Assembly: GCA_007136595.1 (NCBI GenBank)
Contig: SLGQ01000243.1
Coordinates: 1-11,081 of the forward strand
Direction of reading: 5' to 3'
Source of the DNA: Candidatus Sumerlaeota bacterium
GTDB taxonomy: Bacteria; UBP6; UBA1177
Length of the DNA stretch: 11,081 nucleotides
Below the pieces are notes generated by a model. The model ran no database searches and had not been told where the DNA came from. It saw nothing but the letters and a program-made list of their open reading frames with translations. Shown here piece after piece: positions 1 through 6,802 of this stretch; positions within the stretch are counted from its first letter, which is position 1, and the number at the start of each line of letters is the position of its first letter. The translations under genes were made by a program, and so were the position numbers.

Positions 1-666
1 GAGGAACAGACAATTTATCAATATCTTTCAGCTATACATGACAGTGTCATTCTTAAAGATGTTATTAAAAGAAATAATATCAGGGATGTCGCTCTCCTTG
101 AGAAGATAATTCAGTTTGTTTATGACAATATCGGCAACATTTTTTCTGCAAGAAAAGTCGCGGAATATTTTAAAAATGAAAGACGGGCTGTGGGACATGA
201 AACTGTTCTTAACTATTTGAATTATCTTGACTGCGCATTTATAATTAAAAAAATTCCCCGTTTTGATCTTAAAGGTAAAAGAATCCTCGAAATAAATGAG
301 AAGCATTATGCTCAAGACCTTGGCTTGAGACACGCTCTTCTGGGGTACAAAGAAAAAGACATCAATGCATATCTTGAAAACATCGTTTTAAATGAACTTA
401 TCTATCGGGGATACAATGTAAATATAGGGAAGTTGGATGACTACGAAGTTGATTTTGTTGCAACAAAAAGAAATGAAAAACTTTATATTCAGGTATCATA
501 TCTTCTCAATAGCGAAAAAGTTAGAGAGAGAGAACACCGCCCCTTTTATATGATCAATGACAACTATCCGAAATATCTTCTTACACTTGATGAAATACCT
601 GAAAGCACCGATGACGGAATAATCAGAAAATATCTCCCATCATGGCTTATTGAAAAGTCTGTTTGA
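1..666 (+). CDS. DUF4143-type AAA ATPase, C-terminal part (5' end outside window)
   Basis: The open frame runs from the first base to a TGA at 664-666, giving 221 residues with no start inside the window that fits the family. A GTG at 190 exists but cuts into conserved sequence. The visible part matches the C-terminal half of the prokaryotic P-loop ATPases that carry a DUF4143 domain: a helical winged-helix-like stretch (YLSAIHDSVILKDVIKR, then FSARKVAEYFKNE and TVLNYLNYLDCAFIIKK) followed by a nuclease-like fold with ENIVLNELIYRGY, EVDFVA and YIQVSYLL. The N-terminal Walker A/B ATPase would lie upstream. In this family the last block looks like a PD-(D/E)XK fold in which the usual ExK is QVS, so nuclease activity is doubtful. 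Cellular role is unknown; members are often accessory and are frequently transferred between genomes. Confidence 0.88.
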   Translation, partial: EEQTIYQYLSAIHDSVILKDVIKRNNIRDVALLEKIIQFVYDNIGNIFSARKVAEYFKNERRAVGHETVLNYLNYLDCAFIIKKIPRFDLKGKRILEINEKHYAQDLGLRHALLGYKEKDINAYLENIVLNELIYRGYNVNIGKLDDYEVDFVATKRNEKLYIQVSYLLNSEKVREREHRPFYMINDNYPKYLLTLDEIPESTDDGIIRKYLPSWLIEKSV

Positions 667-688
667 AGTTGATCACAGGCAGTTTTTC

Positions 689-717
689 TTCCCAAAAGAA
701 ATACTTTTCCATATAAT
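689..717 (+). promoter_or_regulatory. Candidate sigma70-type promoter of the lipocalin gene
   Basis: TTCCCA (689-694) and a perfect TATAAT (712-717) are separated by 17 bases, about 30 bases upstream of the lipocalin start. The -35 matches consensus at 4 of 6 positions. Position and spacing are good; transcription itself is inferred. Confidence 0.55.
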
Positions 718-747
718 TAACTGTTATTGTTTTTTCAGGGGTTTTCA

Positions 748-1284
748 ATGAAAGTGTTTTTTTTGTTTTTCGTGTGTTCACTTATTTTGGGTTGCGCAGG
801 AATACCTGATGGAATATCGCCTGTTGATAACTTTGAGCTGAACAGGTATCTTGGGAAATGGTATGAAATTGCACGCCTTGACCACTCTTTCGAAAGAGGT
901 CTTTCAGAAGTGACAGCCGAATATTCACTTAGAGATGACGGAAGGGTAACGGTAAACAACAGGGGCTATCTTAAACAAAAAGATAAATGGAAAGAGGCAA
1001 AAGGAATAGCCAAAATCGGTCGCAACAAAGATGAAGGTTATTTCAAAGTCTCTTTTTTCAGACCGTTCTACTCATCATACATAATCTTTGAGCTTGATGA
1101 AAACTATCAGTACGCTTTTATTTCAGGACCTTCAACATCTTATCTGTGGCTCCTTTCAAGAACCCCCGGAATTGATGAAAAAATTAAAGAGAAATTCATC
1201 AAAAAAGCAAAAGAGCTCGGTTTTGACACTGACAGCCTGATATTTGTGGAACACACCGGAAAAACTGAAAACATCGAAAAATAA
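748..1284 (+). CDS. blc: Blc-like bacterial lipocalin, outer-membrane lipoprotein
   Basis: The product has 178 residues, the usual size of Blc lipocalins. It begins with a lipoprotein signal peptide, MKVFFLFFVCSLILGC, with lipobox LILGC and the lipidated cysteine at residue 16. The mature part has the lipocalin signature GKWYEIARL at residues 36-44, TAEYSL near 56 and the C-terminal Blc block GPSTSYLWLLSRTPGID near 127-143. Blc proteins form an eight-stranded barrel that binds fatty acids or lysophospholipids and sits on the inner face of the outer membrane, so this gene points to a diderm cell. The ATG at 748 is preferred over a TTG at 727 because AGGGG at 737-741 lies 6 bases before it and the signal peptide starts there. 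It is probably a single gene; a promoter lies just upstream and the next gene is 56 bases away. Confidence 0.93.
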   Translation: MKVFFLFFVCSLILGCAGIPDGISPVDNFELNRYLGKWYEIARLDHSFERGLSEVTAEYSLRDDGRVTVNNRGYLKQKDKWKEAKGIAKIGRNKDEGYFKVSFFRPFYSSYIIFELDENYQYAFISGPSTSYLWLLSRTPGIDEKIKEKFIKKAKELGFDTDSLIFVEHTGKTENIEK

Positions 1285-1340
1285 TTGCAAAGCCACTCAT
1301 AAACCATTAACTTATATCAACTCTTAAGGGAGATTGACGG

Positions 1341-2042
1341 ATGAAGGTGCTTGTTGCAGGTTCGGGCAAGGTTGGAACAGCTTTAAAGAGTTTTTTTAAC
1401 GGGTCGGGAATTTCTTTTAAAGAGTATTTAAAAGATAGTGAACCGGATGGAGATATCATTTTTCTTGCAATTTCAGATTTTGTTGTGGCACAGGCAGTTA
1501 AAGATATCACATCGAAAAACAGTTTGATAAAAATAGTCCAGTTTACTCCTGCCATTGAGATAGCTCACGAAAACCAGTTTATTCTTCATCCTTATGCTTC
1601 AATTACAAAAGAAACTGATATTTCAGAAATTTTCTTCTCACTGTGGGGAAAGCAGGATACGGTTTTAGAAACGATCCTTGATCATTGCCGGCTCAACTTT
1701 TTCTATGCAGGTTTTTCCCCTACGCCCGGATACCACACTTCTGCGGTAATTTCAGGCAACTTTACACAATATTTTGTTCTTGCGGCAAAAAAGATCCTTA
1801 AAGATGAAGGTTTTTCAGATGAACAAAGTTCAAAACTCATAAAACAACTGATACTCACATCTATTGACAACTCTCTTTCAGGAGGCGTTGAAAAAATTAC
1901 AGGTCCTGCATCAAGAGGAGATGATGTCACAATTGAAAAGGAAACAGCTTTTCTCGAATTAAAAAACAAAGAAATGTCAAATATTTTCATGCAGATAAAC
2001 AAACTGATATCAGAGGCGGTAAAAAGTGGGGATATATTCTGA
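1341..2042 (+). CDS. DUF2520 / Rossmann-like NAD(P)-binding protein
   Basis: The product has 233 residues. The N-terminus is a Rossmann fold with the dinucleotide loop GSGKVG at residues 7-12, followed by DGDIIFLAISD near 36-46, as in F420-dependent NADP reductase-like and prephenate-dehydrogenase-like proteins. The C-terminal half has DUF2520 marks: LHPYASI (82-88), YHTSAVISGNF (131-141), DNSLSGG (176-182) and TGPASRGD (187-194). Proteins of this family are taken to be oxidoreductases, but no reaction is established, and none can be named here. AAGGGAG at 1326-1332 stands 8 bases before the ATG. The 3' end overlaps rnhC by 17 bases in another frame, so the two are very likely one transcript with coupled translation. 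Confidence 0.85.
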   Translation: MKVLVAGSGKVGTALKSFFNGSGISFKEYLKDSEPDGDIIFLAISDFVVAQAVKDITSKNSLIKIVQFTPAIEIAHENQFILHPYASITKETDISEIFFSLWGKQDTVLETILDHCRLNFFYAGFSPTPGYHTSAVISGNFTQYFVLAAKKILKDEGFSDEQSSKLIKQLILTSIDNSLSGGVEKITGPASRGDDVTIEKETAFLELKNKEMSNIFMQINKLISEAVKSGDIF

Positions 2043-2949
2043 AAACCGGGTTCTTGACAGTTTCACAGAAACTGCTTACGCAACTCTTCTTAAGAAAGGC
2101 TACATTGTTGAACCTGAATCTTTCAAAGAAATAAATTACGGCATATCATTCAAGGTAAATTGTGCCGAAAAGAAAAAAAGTGTTTCTGTCACCATCTACC
2201 ATACGGAAAAAAACGGGTTTTCTTTTGTTACTCCCGACAAAGAAATAAAAGCCATACTCCAGCTTCTCGTTGCAGATACAGGGACAGCAGGGTGTGATGA
2301 AGCGGGAAAAGGAGATTTTTTCGGTCCTCTTGTTACAGCAAGTTTTGTTCTTGGAGAAAAAGAAACACCTGTCCTGAAACTTGGCATCAAAGACAGCAAG
2401 AAGATGAAAACAGATGAAATTATGAATGTTTATAAAACGATCTCCAGAGATTATCCCGACTCTTTTTCCGTTGTAAAAATTATGCCTGAAAGATACAACA
2501 CTTTTTACACAGACTTGGCAAAACAAGGGAAAAATCTGAACGATATGCTTACATGGGCTCACTCAAAGGCACTTTCATCACTGAGTGAAAAAAGGAATGA
2601 TATCAAAAAAGTTGTGGTTGACCGGTTCACACAAAACCGCTATCTTCTTGATAAAATTTCTTCTTCTTCAAAAACGGCTCCCGTTGAATTCATGACAAGA
2701 GCCGAATCAATACCGTCAGTTGCGATAGCATCCATAATTGCAAGAGCTGAATATTTAAATTCGCTGAAACATATTTCGGAAACTGTTCTGGAAGAAAAGT
2801 TTAAACTCATTTCCGGAAGCGGCACGGCATCAGACATCCTCCTTAAAGATATAATTGACAGCTTCGGTGAAAATGTTGCTCAAAAAATATGCAAAACCCA
2901 TTTTTTTAACTACTCAAAGTTATGCGTCAAAAACAGCGAAACCGATTAA
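2026..2949 (+). CDS. rnhC: Ribonuclease HIII
   Basis: RNase HIII cuts the RNA strand of RNA:DNA hybrids. The 307 residues match the family length. Residues 1-80 are a TBP-like substrate-binding domain, which separates HIII from HII, and the catalytic domain begins with GCDEAGKGDFFGPLV at 89-103. Acidic active-site residues visible are D91 and E92 in DEAGKGD, D199 in VVVDRF and, in the fourth position, E227 in RAES, which precedes VAIASIIAR. The start is GTG at 2026, preceded by AGAGGCGG at 2012-2019; no later start keeps the N-terminal domain. The gene starts inside the DUF2520 gene, which suggests translational coupling. RNase HIII is best known from Firmicutes, Chlamydiae, Aquificae and Thermotogae, but is scattered elsewhere. 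Confidence 0.94.
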   Translation: MGIYSENRVLDSFTETAYATLLKKGYIVEPESFKEINYGISFKVNCAEKKKSVSVTIYHTEKNGFSFVTPDKEIKAILQLLVADTGTAGCDEAGKGDFFGPLVTASFVLGEKETPVLKLGIKDSKKMKTDEIMNVYKTISRDYPDSFSVVKIMPERYNTFYTDLAKQGKNLNDMLTWAHSKALSSLSEKRNDIKKVVVDRFTQNRYLLDKISSSSKTAPVEFMTRAESIPSVAIASIIARAEYLNSLKHISETVLEEKFKLISGSGTASDILLKDIIDSFGENVAQKICKTHFFNYSKLCVKNSETD

Positions 2950-2993
2950 ACCTTAATATTTTCCCTGTCCCCCTTTTTTTTATGCAGAAATAA

Positions 2994-3022
2994 TTGACTT
3001 AACAAAGTAACAAAACTATTAT
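2994..3022 (+). promoter_or_regulatory. Candidate sigma70-type promoter of the PEGA kinase gene
   Basis: TTGACT (2994-2999) and TATTAT (3017-3022) are exactly 17 bases apart, each with 5 of 6 consensus matches. Transcription would start near 3029, leaving a leader of about 45 bases before the kinase start. Confidence 0.65.
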
Positions 3023-3072
3023 GTTGTGTTAATGTTTTTTCCTTGATTTGTTGATATACTCTGAGTGTGATA

Positions 3073-5019
3073 ATGGATAAAGCTGATTACAAGCTTCCAA
3101 GACTTTATGGCAAATACTTTCTGCTTGAACTTATTAATGTAGGTGGTATGGCAGAAGTTTTTAAAGCCAAAATGTTCGGTGTTGAAGGCTTTGAGAAAAT
3201 AGTAGCCATCAAAAAAATTCTTCCGGAAATTGCAGAAGATAAAGAATTCATACGGATGTTCATTGATGAAGCCAAAATTGCAGTAAGACTTCAACATCCT
3301 AACATTGTTCAAATCCTTGAGCTGGGCAAAATTGAAGATTCCTATTTCATTGCAATGGAACTTGTAAACGGGAAAGACCTTAAAACCATCAGAAAAAGGA
3401 TGAAGCGGGTCGATCTTCTTATGCCTCCTGAACAAAGTGCTTTTGCCATATCTCAGGTGTGTGACGGTCTTGACTATGCACACAGAAAATGTGACGAAAA
3501 AATGAATTCTCTCAACATTGTTCACAGGGATATTTCTCCCCAAAACATTATCATAAGCTATGAAGGAACCGTCAAACTCATCGACTTCGGAATTGCAAAG
3601 GCAAAAAGTAAGTCAACGAAAACACAGGCGGGAATGCTTAAAGGAAAATTCAGCTATATGTCTCCGGAGCAGGTAAGCGGACAACCTATTGACAGACGGA
3701 GCGATATTTTTTCCATTGGGGTTGTATTTTTTGAAATGCTTACAGGAAAAAGACTTTTTCTCGGCAAAAATGATGTTGAAACTCTTGAAAAAATAAGGAA
3801 AGCCGAAGTTCCGCCTCCAAGTGTATTTAACAGTCTTGTTCCTCCTGAACTTGACAGAATAGTTTTGAAATCTCTTGCAAAAGACAGAGATGAAAGATAT
3901 CAGTGGGCAAGCGAACTTGCAGAAGATCTCAAAAAATTCAGCTATACTACCGATCAGCAGTTTTCAAGACAGGATATGATGAATTTCATGAGCGAATTTT
4001 TTGCTGATGAACTGGAAGAAGAAACTGCAAAACTTGAAGAGTATGAAAAGATCAAAAAACCGAGCGATGCTGAGGTTGAACAATCTTACAGACCTTCTCC
4101 AAAGTCCGGAACAAGAACTGAAACAAGAGTAACTCCAACTGATTCCAGTGAAGTTGACATAGAATCTTTATCTACCGGACGCTTTAAAAAAGTGGCTTTG
4201 TTTTTTGCCGTTGTTTTAATAATAGGATCTGCCATATTTGCGGGGATCCATCTGATGAACATGCAGTCTGACTCAATAACTCTTCTGCTTGATTCTTCGG
4301 TTGAAAACACTACTGTCACCTTTAATCAGGATACGCCATATCAAAAACAGTGTGAAACCCCCTGCCGCATGGAAAGTATCCGCTCCGGAAATCATCAGTT
4401 GATATTTGAAAAAGAGGGATTTATCACTCAATACCGGAACATTAATTTAAGCAAAGACCAGAAAACCCACAGAGAAGTGGCTCAAATGCTTAAAGTCGGT
4501 GACAAAATCGGAATGATGATGGTTATTTCGGATCCTGACGGAGCAGATATTTTTATAAACGGCGAAAGAACAGGCAAAAAGACACCTTCTGTAATTGATA
4601 AAGTTCCTGTGGGCGTTGAAGTAACTGTCAGTGTTGAAAAAAAGGGATATGAAACTTCTGAACAAACTGTAGGTCCGATACTTACCGGTGCGGGAACATC
4701 TCAAACCATTAACTTTTATCTCCGGGAACAACAACGGGGGAGAGCTGCTGCAAAATCTACTGCCGCCGCAAGCCGTCAAGCAAAGATAGATAAAGCTGCT
4801 CAGGAAAAAGCGGCAGAAGGTTATATAAGCATCAACAGCAGACCTTGGACAAATGTGTATATAAACGGAACTTTTATACAGGCTACGCCCATTATAAGAC
4901 ATCCGCTAAGACCCGGTAAACACAAGATACAATTCAGAAATTCCCAGTTTAAAATTGACAGGACTTTTCCTGTTGAGATCAAATCAGGCGAACATCAGAG
5001 GATGATACAAAATTTCTGA
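3073..5019 (+). CDS. Membrane-anchored Ser/Thr protein kinase with C-terminal PEGA repeats
   Basis: The 648-residue product is a Hanks-type kinase followed by a transmembrane segment and an exported tail. Kinase motifs are complete: glycine loop GGMAEVFKA (24-32), ATP-binding K47 in VAIKK, E66 in helix C, catalytic loop HRDISPQN (151-158, D153), DFG at 171-173 and SPEQ at 197-200. An acidic linker (about 311-370) leads to a hydrophobic segment at about 373-393. The tail holds three PEGA-like beta domains, roughly 400-470, 480-550 (SDPDGADIFINGERTGKKTP) and 583-643 (SRPWTNVYINGTFIQATP), with an Ala/Lys-rich spacer between the last two. C426 and C431 could form a disulfide outside the cytoplasm. 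HRDISPQN and PEGA tails are frequent in myxobacteria-like kinases. PEGA domains may sense surface polysaccharide or envelope state; the substrate is unknown. ATG 3073 is preferred over GTG 3067 because the weak TGAG at 3062-3065 fits it better. Confidence 0.92.
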   Translation: MDKADYKLPRLYGKYFLLELINVGGMAEVFKAKMFGVEGFEKIVAIKKILPEIAEDKEFIRMFIDEAKIAVRLQHPNIVQILELGKIEDSYFIAMELVNGKDLKTIRKRMKRVDLLMPPEQSAFAISQVCDGLDYAHRKCDEKMNSLNIVHRDISPQNIIISYEGTVKLIDFGIAKAKSKSTKTQAGMLKGKFSYMSPEQVSGQPIDRRSDIFSIGVVFFEMLTGKRLFLGKNDVETLEKIRKAEVPPPSVFNSLVPPELDRIVLKSLAKDRDERYQWASELAEDLKKFSYTTDQQFSRQDMMNFMSEFFADELEEETAKLEEYEKIKKPSDAEVEQSYRPSPKSGTRTETRVTPTDSSEVDIESLSTGRFKKVALFFAVVLIIGSAIFAGIHLMNMQSDSITLLLDSSVENTTVTFNQDTPYQKQCETPCRMESIRSGNHQLIFEKEGFITQYRNINLSKDQKTHREVAQMLKVGDKIGMMMVISDPDGADIFINGERTGKKTPSVIDKVPVGVEVTVSVEKKGYETSEQTVGPILTGAGTSQTINFYLREQQRGRAAAKSTAAASRQAKIDKAAQEKAAEGYISINSRPWTNVYINGTFIQATPIIRHPLRPGKHKIQFRNSQFKIDRTFPVEIKSGEHQRMIQNF

Positions 5020-5064
5020 TAACAGCTCTGTTTTAATAATTCTAATAAAATAAAGAATATTTAC

Positions 5065-5093
5065 TTGATAATTAAATTATGCGTGCATATACT
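5065..5093 (+). promoter_or_regulatory. Sigma70-type promoter of the aminotransferase gene
   Basis: TTGATA (5065-5070) and TATACT (5088-5093) are separated by 17 bases, each 5 of 6 to consensus. Predicted transcription start is near 5100, giving a leader of about 65 bases. Near the end of this leader a short stem (TCATC / GATGA, loop TTT, about 5143-5156) adjoins the GAGG ribosome binding site and could modulate access to it; this last point is speculative. Confidence 0.7.
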
Positions 5094-5166
5094 TTTGCAA
5101 GATACGGCTCTTTATACAAACGATTTTGGCGTTTTATCAATTTTCATCTTTGATGAGGTAAATTAA

Positions 5167-6471
5167 ATGGTCTCAAAAAGCAAACCAAATGAAGCCGAAA
5201 AAGAACAACCTGTAACTGTTAACGGAAACGGTGGCGATCTTGGAGTTGACGGCAAGAAAAAATTCAGATTGAGCTCAACTACGTCCATTTTGAGGAAATC
5301 GGTCACCCTTGAAATTGCCGCTAAAGCTAAGCAAATGAATGCAAGAGGTCTCAATGTTATCTCTTTTTCTGCCGGAGAACCCGATTTCGATACACCTAAA
5401 GCCATTAAAGAGGCTGCAAAAAGAGCAATCGATGCCGGACACACAAAATATACTGATTCTTCCGGTATTGCAGAGCTCAAATGTGCCATAAGGCAAAAAT
5501 TCATGAGAGAAAACAATCTTCACTACGACGAAGGAAACATCATTGTCACTTCCGGTGCCAAATATTCCATATTTGCAGTTTTAAGTGCAGTGATCAGTCT
5601 TGGAGATGAAGTTATAGTTCCGGTTCCATACTGGGTAAGTTACCCGAGTTTGATCAAGCTCGCCGGAGGAGTTCCTGTAAATGTATATCCTGATGAAAAC
5701 CGTGGATTCAGACTCACACTTGAAGATATAAAAAAGGTTCTTACAGACAAAACAAAAGCTGTGATAATCAATTCTCCGAACAACCCCACAGGTGCAGTTT
5801 ATACTCTTAAAGACCTCGAAGAGATAGTAAATTATCTTGCCGAAAGGAACATAATTGTAATAAGTGATGAAATTTATGAAAAGATCACTTATGACAGTGT
5901 TCAGCACATATCCCTTGCTTCCGTTGTAAAAGAAAAGTTCAAAAAGAATGTTGTGGTAGTTAACGGTGTTTCAAAAGCTTATGCCATGACAGGATGGCGT
6001 ATCGGTTATGCTGCAGGACCAAGAGATATAATTGAAAGGATGAAATTCTTTTGCGACCACACAACTTCAAATGCCAACTCAATTGCGATGTACGCCGCAG
6101 TTGAAGCTCTTAACGGCAGCCAGAACGATGTTGAAATGATGGTTAAAAGATTTAACAGAAGAAGACAGTTCATGTTTGACGAATTGACAAATGTTCCCAA
6201 TCTGAAATGCTGTTACCCGGAAGGGGCTTTTTATATTTTTGCAAATTTCAAACATTTCCTTAATTCAACGATACACGATACACAGATCGAGACAACTGTA
6301 GATCTTGCCAACTATCTTCTTGACGAAGCTCATGTTGCAGTTGTTCCGGGTGAAAGTTTCGGGCTTCCGGGATACATCAGATTCTCTTATGCAACAAGCA
6401 TGGATAATATTGCAGAAGGTATCGACAATCTCAAATATGCTCTTTCAGAGATGGAACTCAACGAAAAATAA
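5167..6471 (+). CDS. Class I pyridoxal-phosphate aminotransferase, aspartate aminotransferase type
   Basis: The product has 434 residues and is predicted to exchange amino groups between aspartate and 2-oxoglutarate. Fold-type I features are all present: SAGEPDFDTP (68-77), YTDSSGIAELK (95-105), W156 in PVPYWVSYP, SPNNPTGAVY (203-212, PLP-contacting N206), D234 and Y237 in SDEIYE, the PLP lysine K270 in VSKAYAMTGWRIGYAAG, and R405 in YIRFSYA for the substrate carboxylate. The subtype resembles the Ib enzymes of thermophiles and many bacteria; related enzymes prefer prephenate or other amino acids, so substrate is inferred. The first 33 or so residues, charged and Asn/Gly-rich, precede the usual family start and are an uncommon extension. 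GAGG at 5155-5158 supports the ATG at 5167. The gene ends with TAA directly followed by two TAG codons and has its own promoter. Confidence 0.93.
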   Translation: MVSKSKPNEAEKEQPVTVNGNGGDLGVDGKKKFRLSSTTSILRKSVTLEIAAKAKQMNARGLNVISFSAGEPDFDTPKAIKEAAKRAIDAGHTKYTDSSGIAELKCAIRQKFMRENNLHYDEGNIIVTSGAKYSIFAVLSAVISLGDEVIVPVPYWVSYPSLIKLAGGVPVNVYPDENRGFRLTLEDIKKVLTDKTKAVIINSPNNPTGAVYTLKDLEEIVNYLAERNIIVISDEIYEKITYDSVQHISLASVVKEKFKKNVVVVNGVSKAYAMTGWRIGYAAGPRDIIERMKFFCDHTTSNANSIAMYAAVEALNGSQNDVEMMVKRFNRRRQFMFDELTNVPNLKCCYPEGAFYIFANFKHFLNSTIHDTQIETTVDLANYLLDEAHVAVVPGESFGLPGYIRFSYATSMDNIAEGIDNLKYALSEMELNEK

Positions 6472-6523
6472 TAGTAGCTTCCGGAATATCCAAAGAAAAA
6501 CTTCTTCAGATCACAATTGAAAC

Positions 6524-6541
6524 TTCAGATAGCTTTCTGAA
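6524..6541. other. Short hairpin between the convergent aminotransferase and rpmB genes
   Basis: TTCAG (6524-6528) and CTGAA (6537-6541) can pair around an 8-base loop. On the minus strand, after a G/G mismatch, three more A-U pairs extend it. In the rpmB transcript the loop begins about 21 bases after the in-frame TGA of codon 54, and the stem includes the final stop. On the plus strand it is followed only by CTTT, so it is at best a weak terminator for the aminotransferase gene. It is compact but thermodynamically weak, and its function is unknown. Confidence 0.35.
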
Positions 6542-6719
6542 CTTTACCTGAACGGAGTCATCTGGTACATACATAAACTTTCTTTGCACCGCCTGTCTCT
6601 TCTTTTATCCTTAATTTCTGGATATTCGGGTTCTGGATCTTTTGTGTTTTGTTGTTTGCATGGCTCACATTGTGACCAAACATCGGCTTTTTGCCACATA
6701 TTTCGCATTTACGGGACAT
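6525..6719 (-). CDS. rpmB: Ribosomal protein L28 with an in-frame TGA at codon 54
   Basis: Reading from the ATG at 6719 gives MSRKCEICGKKPMFGHNVSH, then ANNKTQKIQNPNIQKLRIKE and ETGGAKKVYVCTR, a clear zinc-ribbon (C+) L28 of the large ribosomal subunit. Codon 54 (6560-6558) is TGA exactly where the fourth zinc ligand, the second Cys of CTRC, is expected. The frame then continues as LRSGKVQKAI, the normal C-terminus, to a second TGA at 6527-6525, so the full product would have 64 residues, the usual size. The Shine-Dalgarno GGAG stands 6 bases before the ATG, and a candidate promoter lies upstream. If TGA stops here, the protein is 53 residues, has three Cys (5, 8, 51) and lacks the tail. Possible readings are selenocysteine, suppression to Cys, a tolerated truncation, a decaying paralogue or a base error. 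Identity as L28 is certain; the status of codon 54 is open. Confidence 0.93.
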
Positions 6720-6760
6720 TCTGAACTCCATCTATCATTACAACAGAAAAATCACAGGCG

Positions 6761-6788
6761 ATAATACATGCAAAGCATACAAAAGCAA
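6761..6788 (-). promoter_or_regulatory. Candidate promoter of rpmB
   Basis: On the minus strand TTGCTT (6788-6783) and TATTAT (6766-6761) are separated by 16 bases, about 40 bases before the rpmB start. Match is 4 and 5 of 6. If real, rpmB can be transcribed independently of ribF; read-through from ribF across the 83-base gap is equally possible. Confidence 0.4.
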
Positions 6789-6802
6789 ATTTTTTGTTGA
6801 TA

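Noticed and set aside
2966..2981. C-run followed by a long T-run after rnhC as a rho-independent terminator
   Set aside because: No inverted repeat precedes the T-run, so there is no stem.
3055..3060. TATACT as a second -10 element for the kinase gene
   Set aside because: Transcription would begin at about 3067, leaving almost no leader before the start codon, and no -35 match lies 16-18 bases upstream.
5020..5045. AACAGCTCTGTT followed by T-rich sequence as terminator of the kinase gene
   Set aside because: With a possible loop of four bases the stem has only four pairs, too weak to call.
6479..6486. TTCCGGAA palindrome after the aminotransferase gene
   Set aside because: Eight bases, no loop and no T-run; such palindromes are expected by chance and no partner site was seen.
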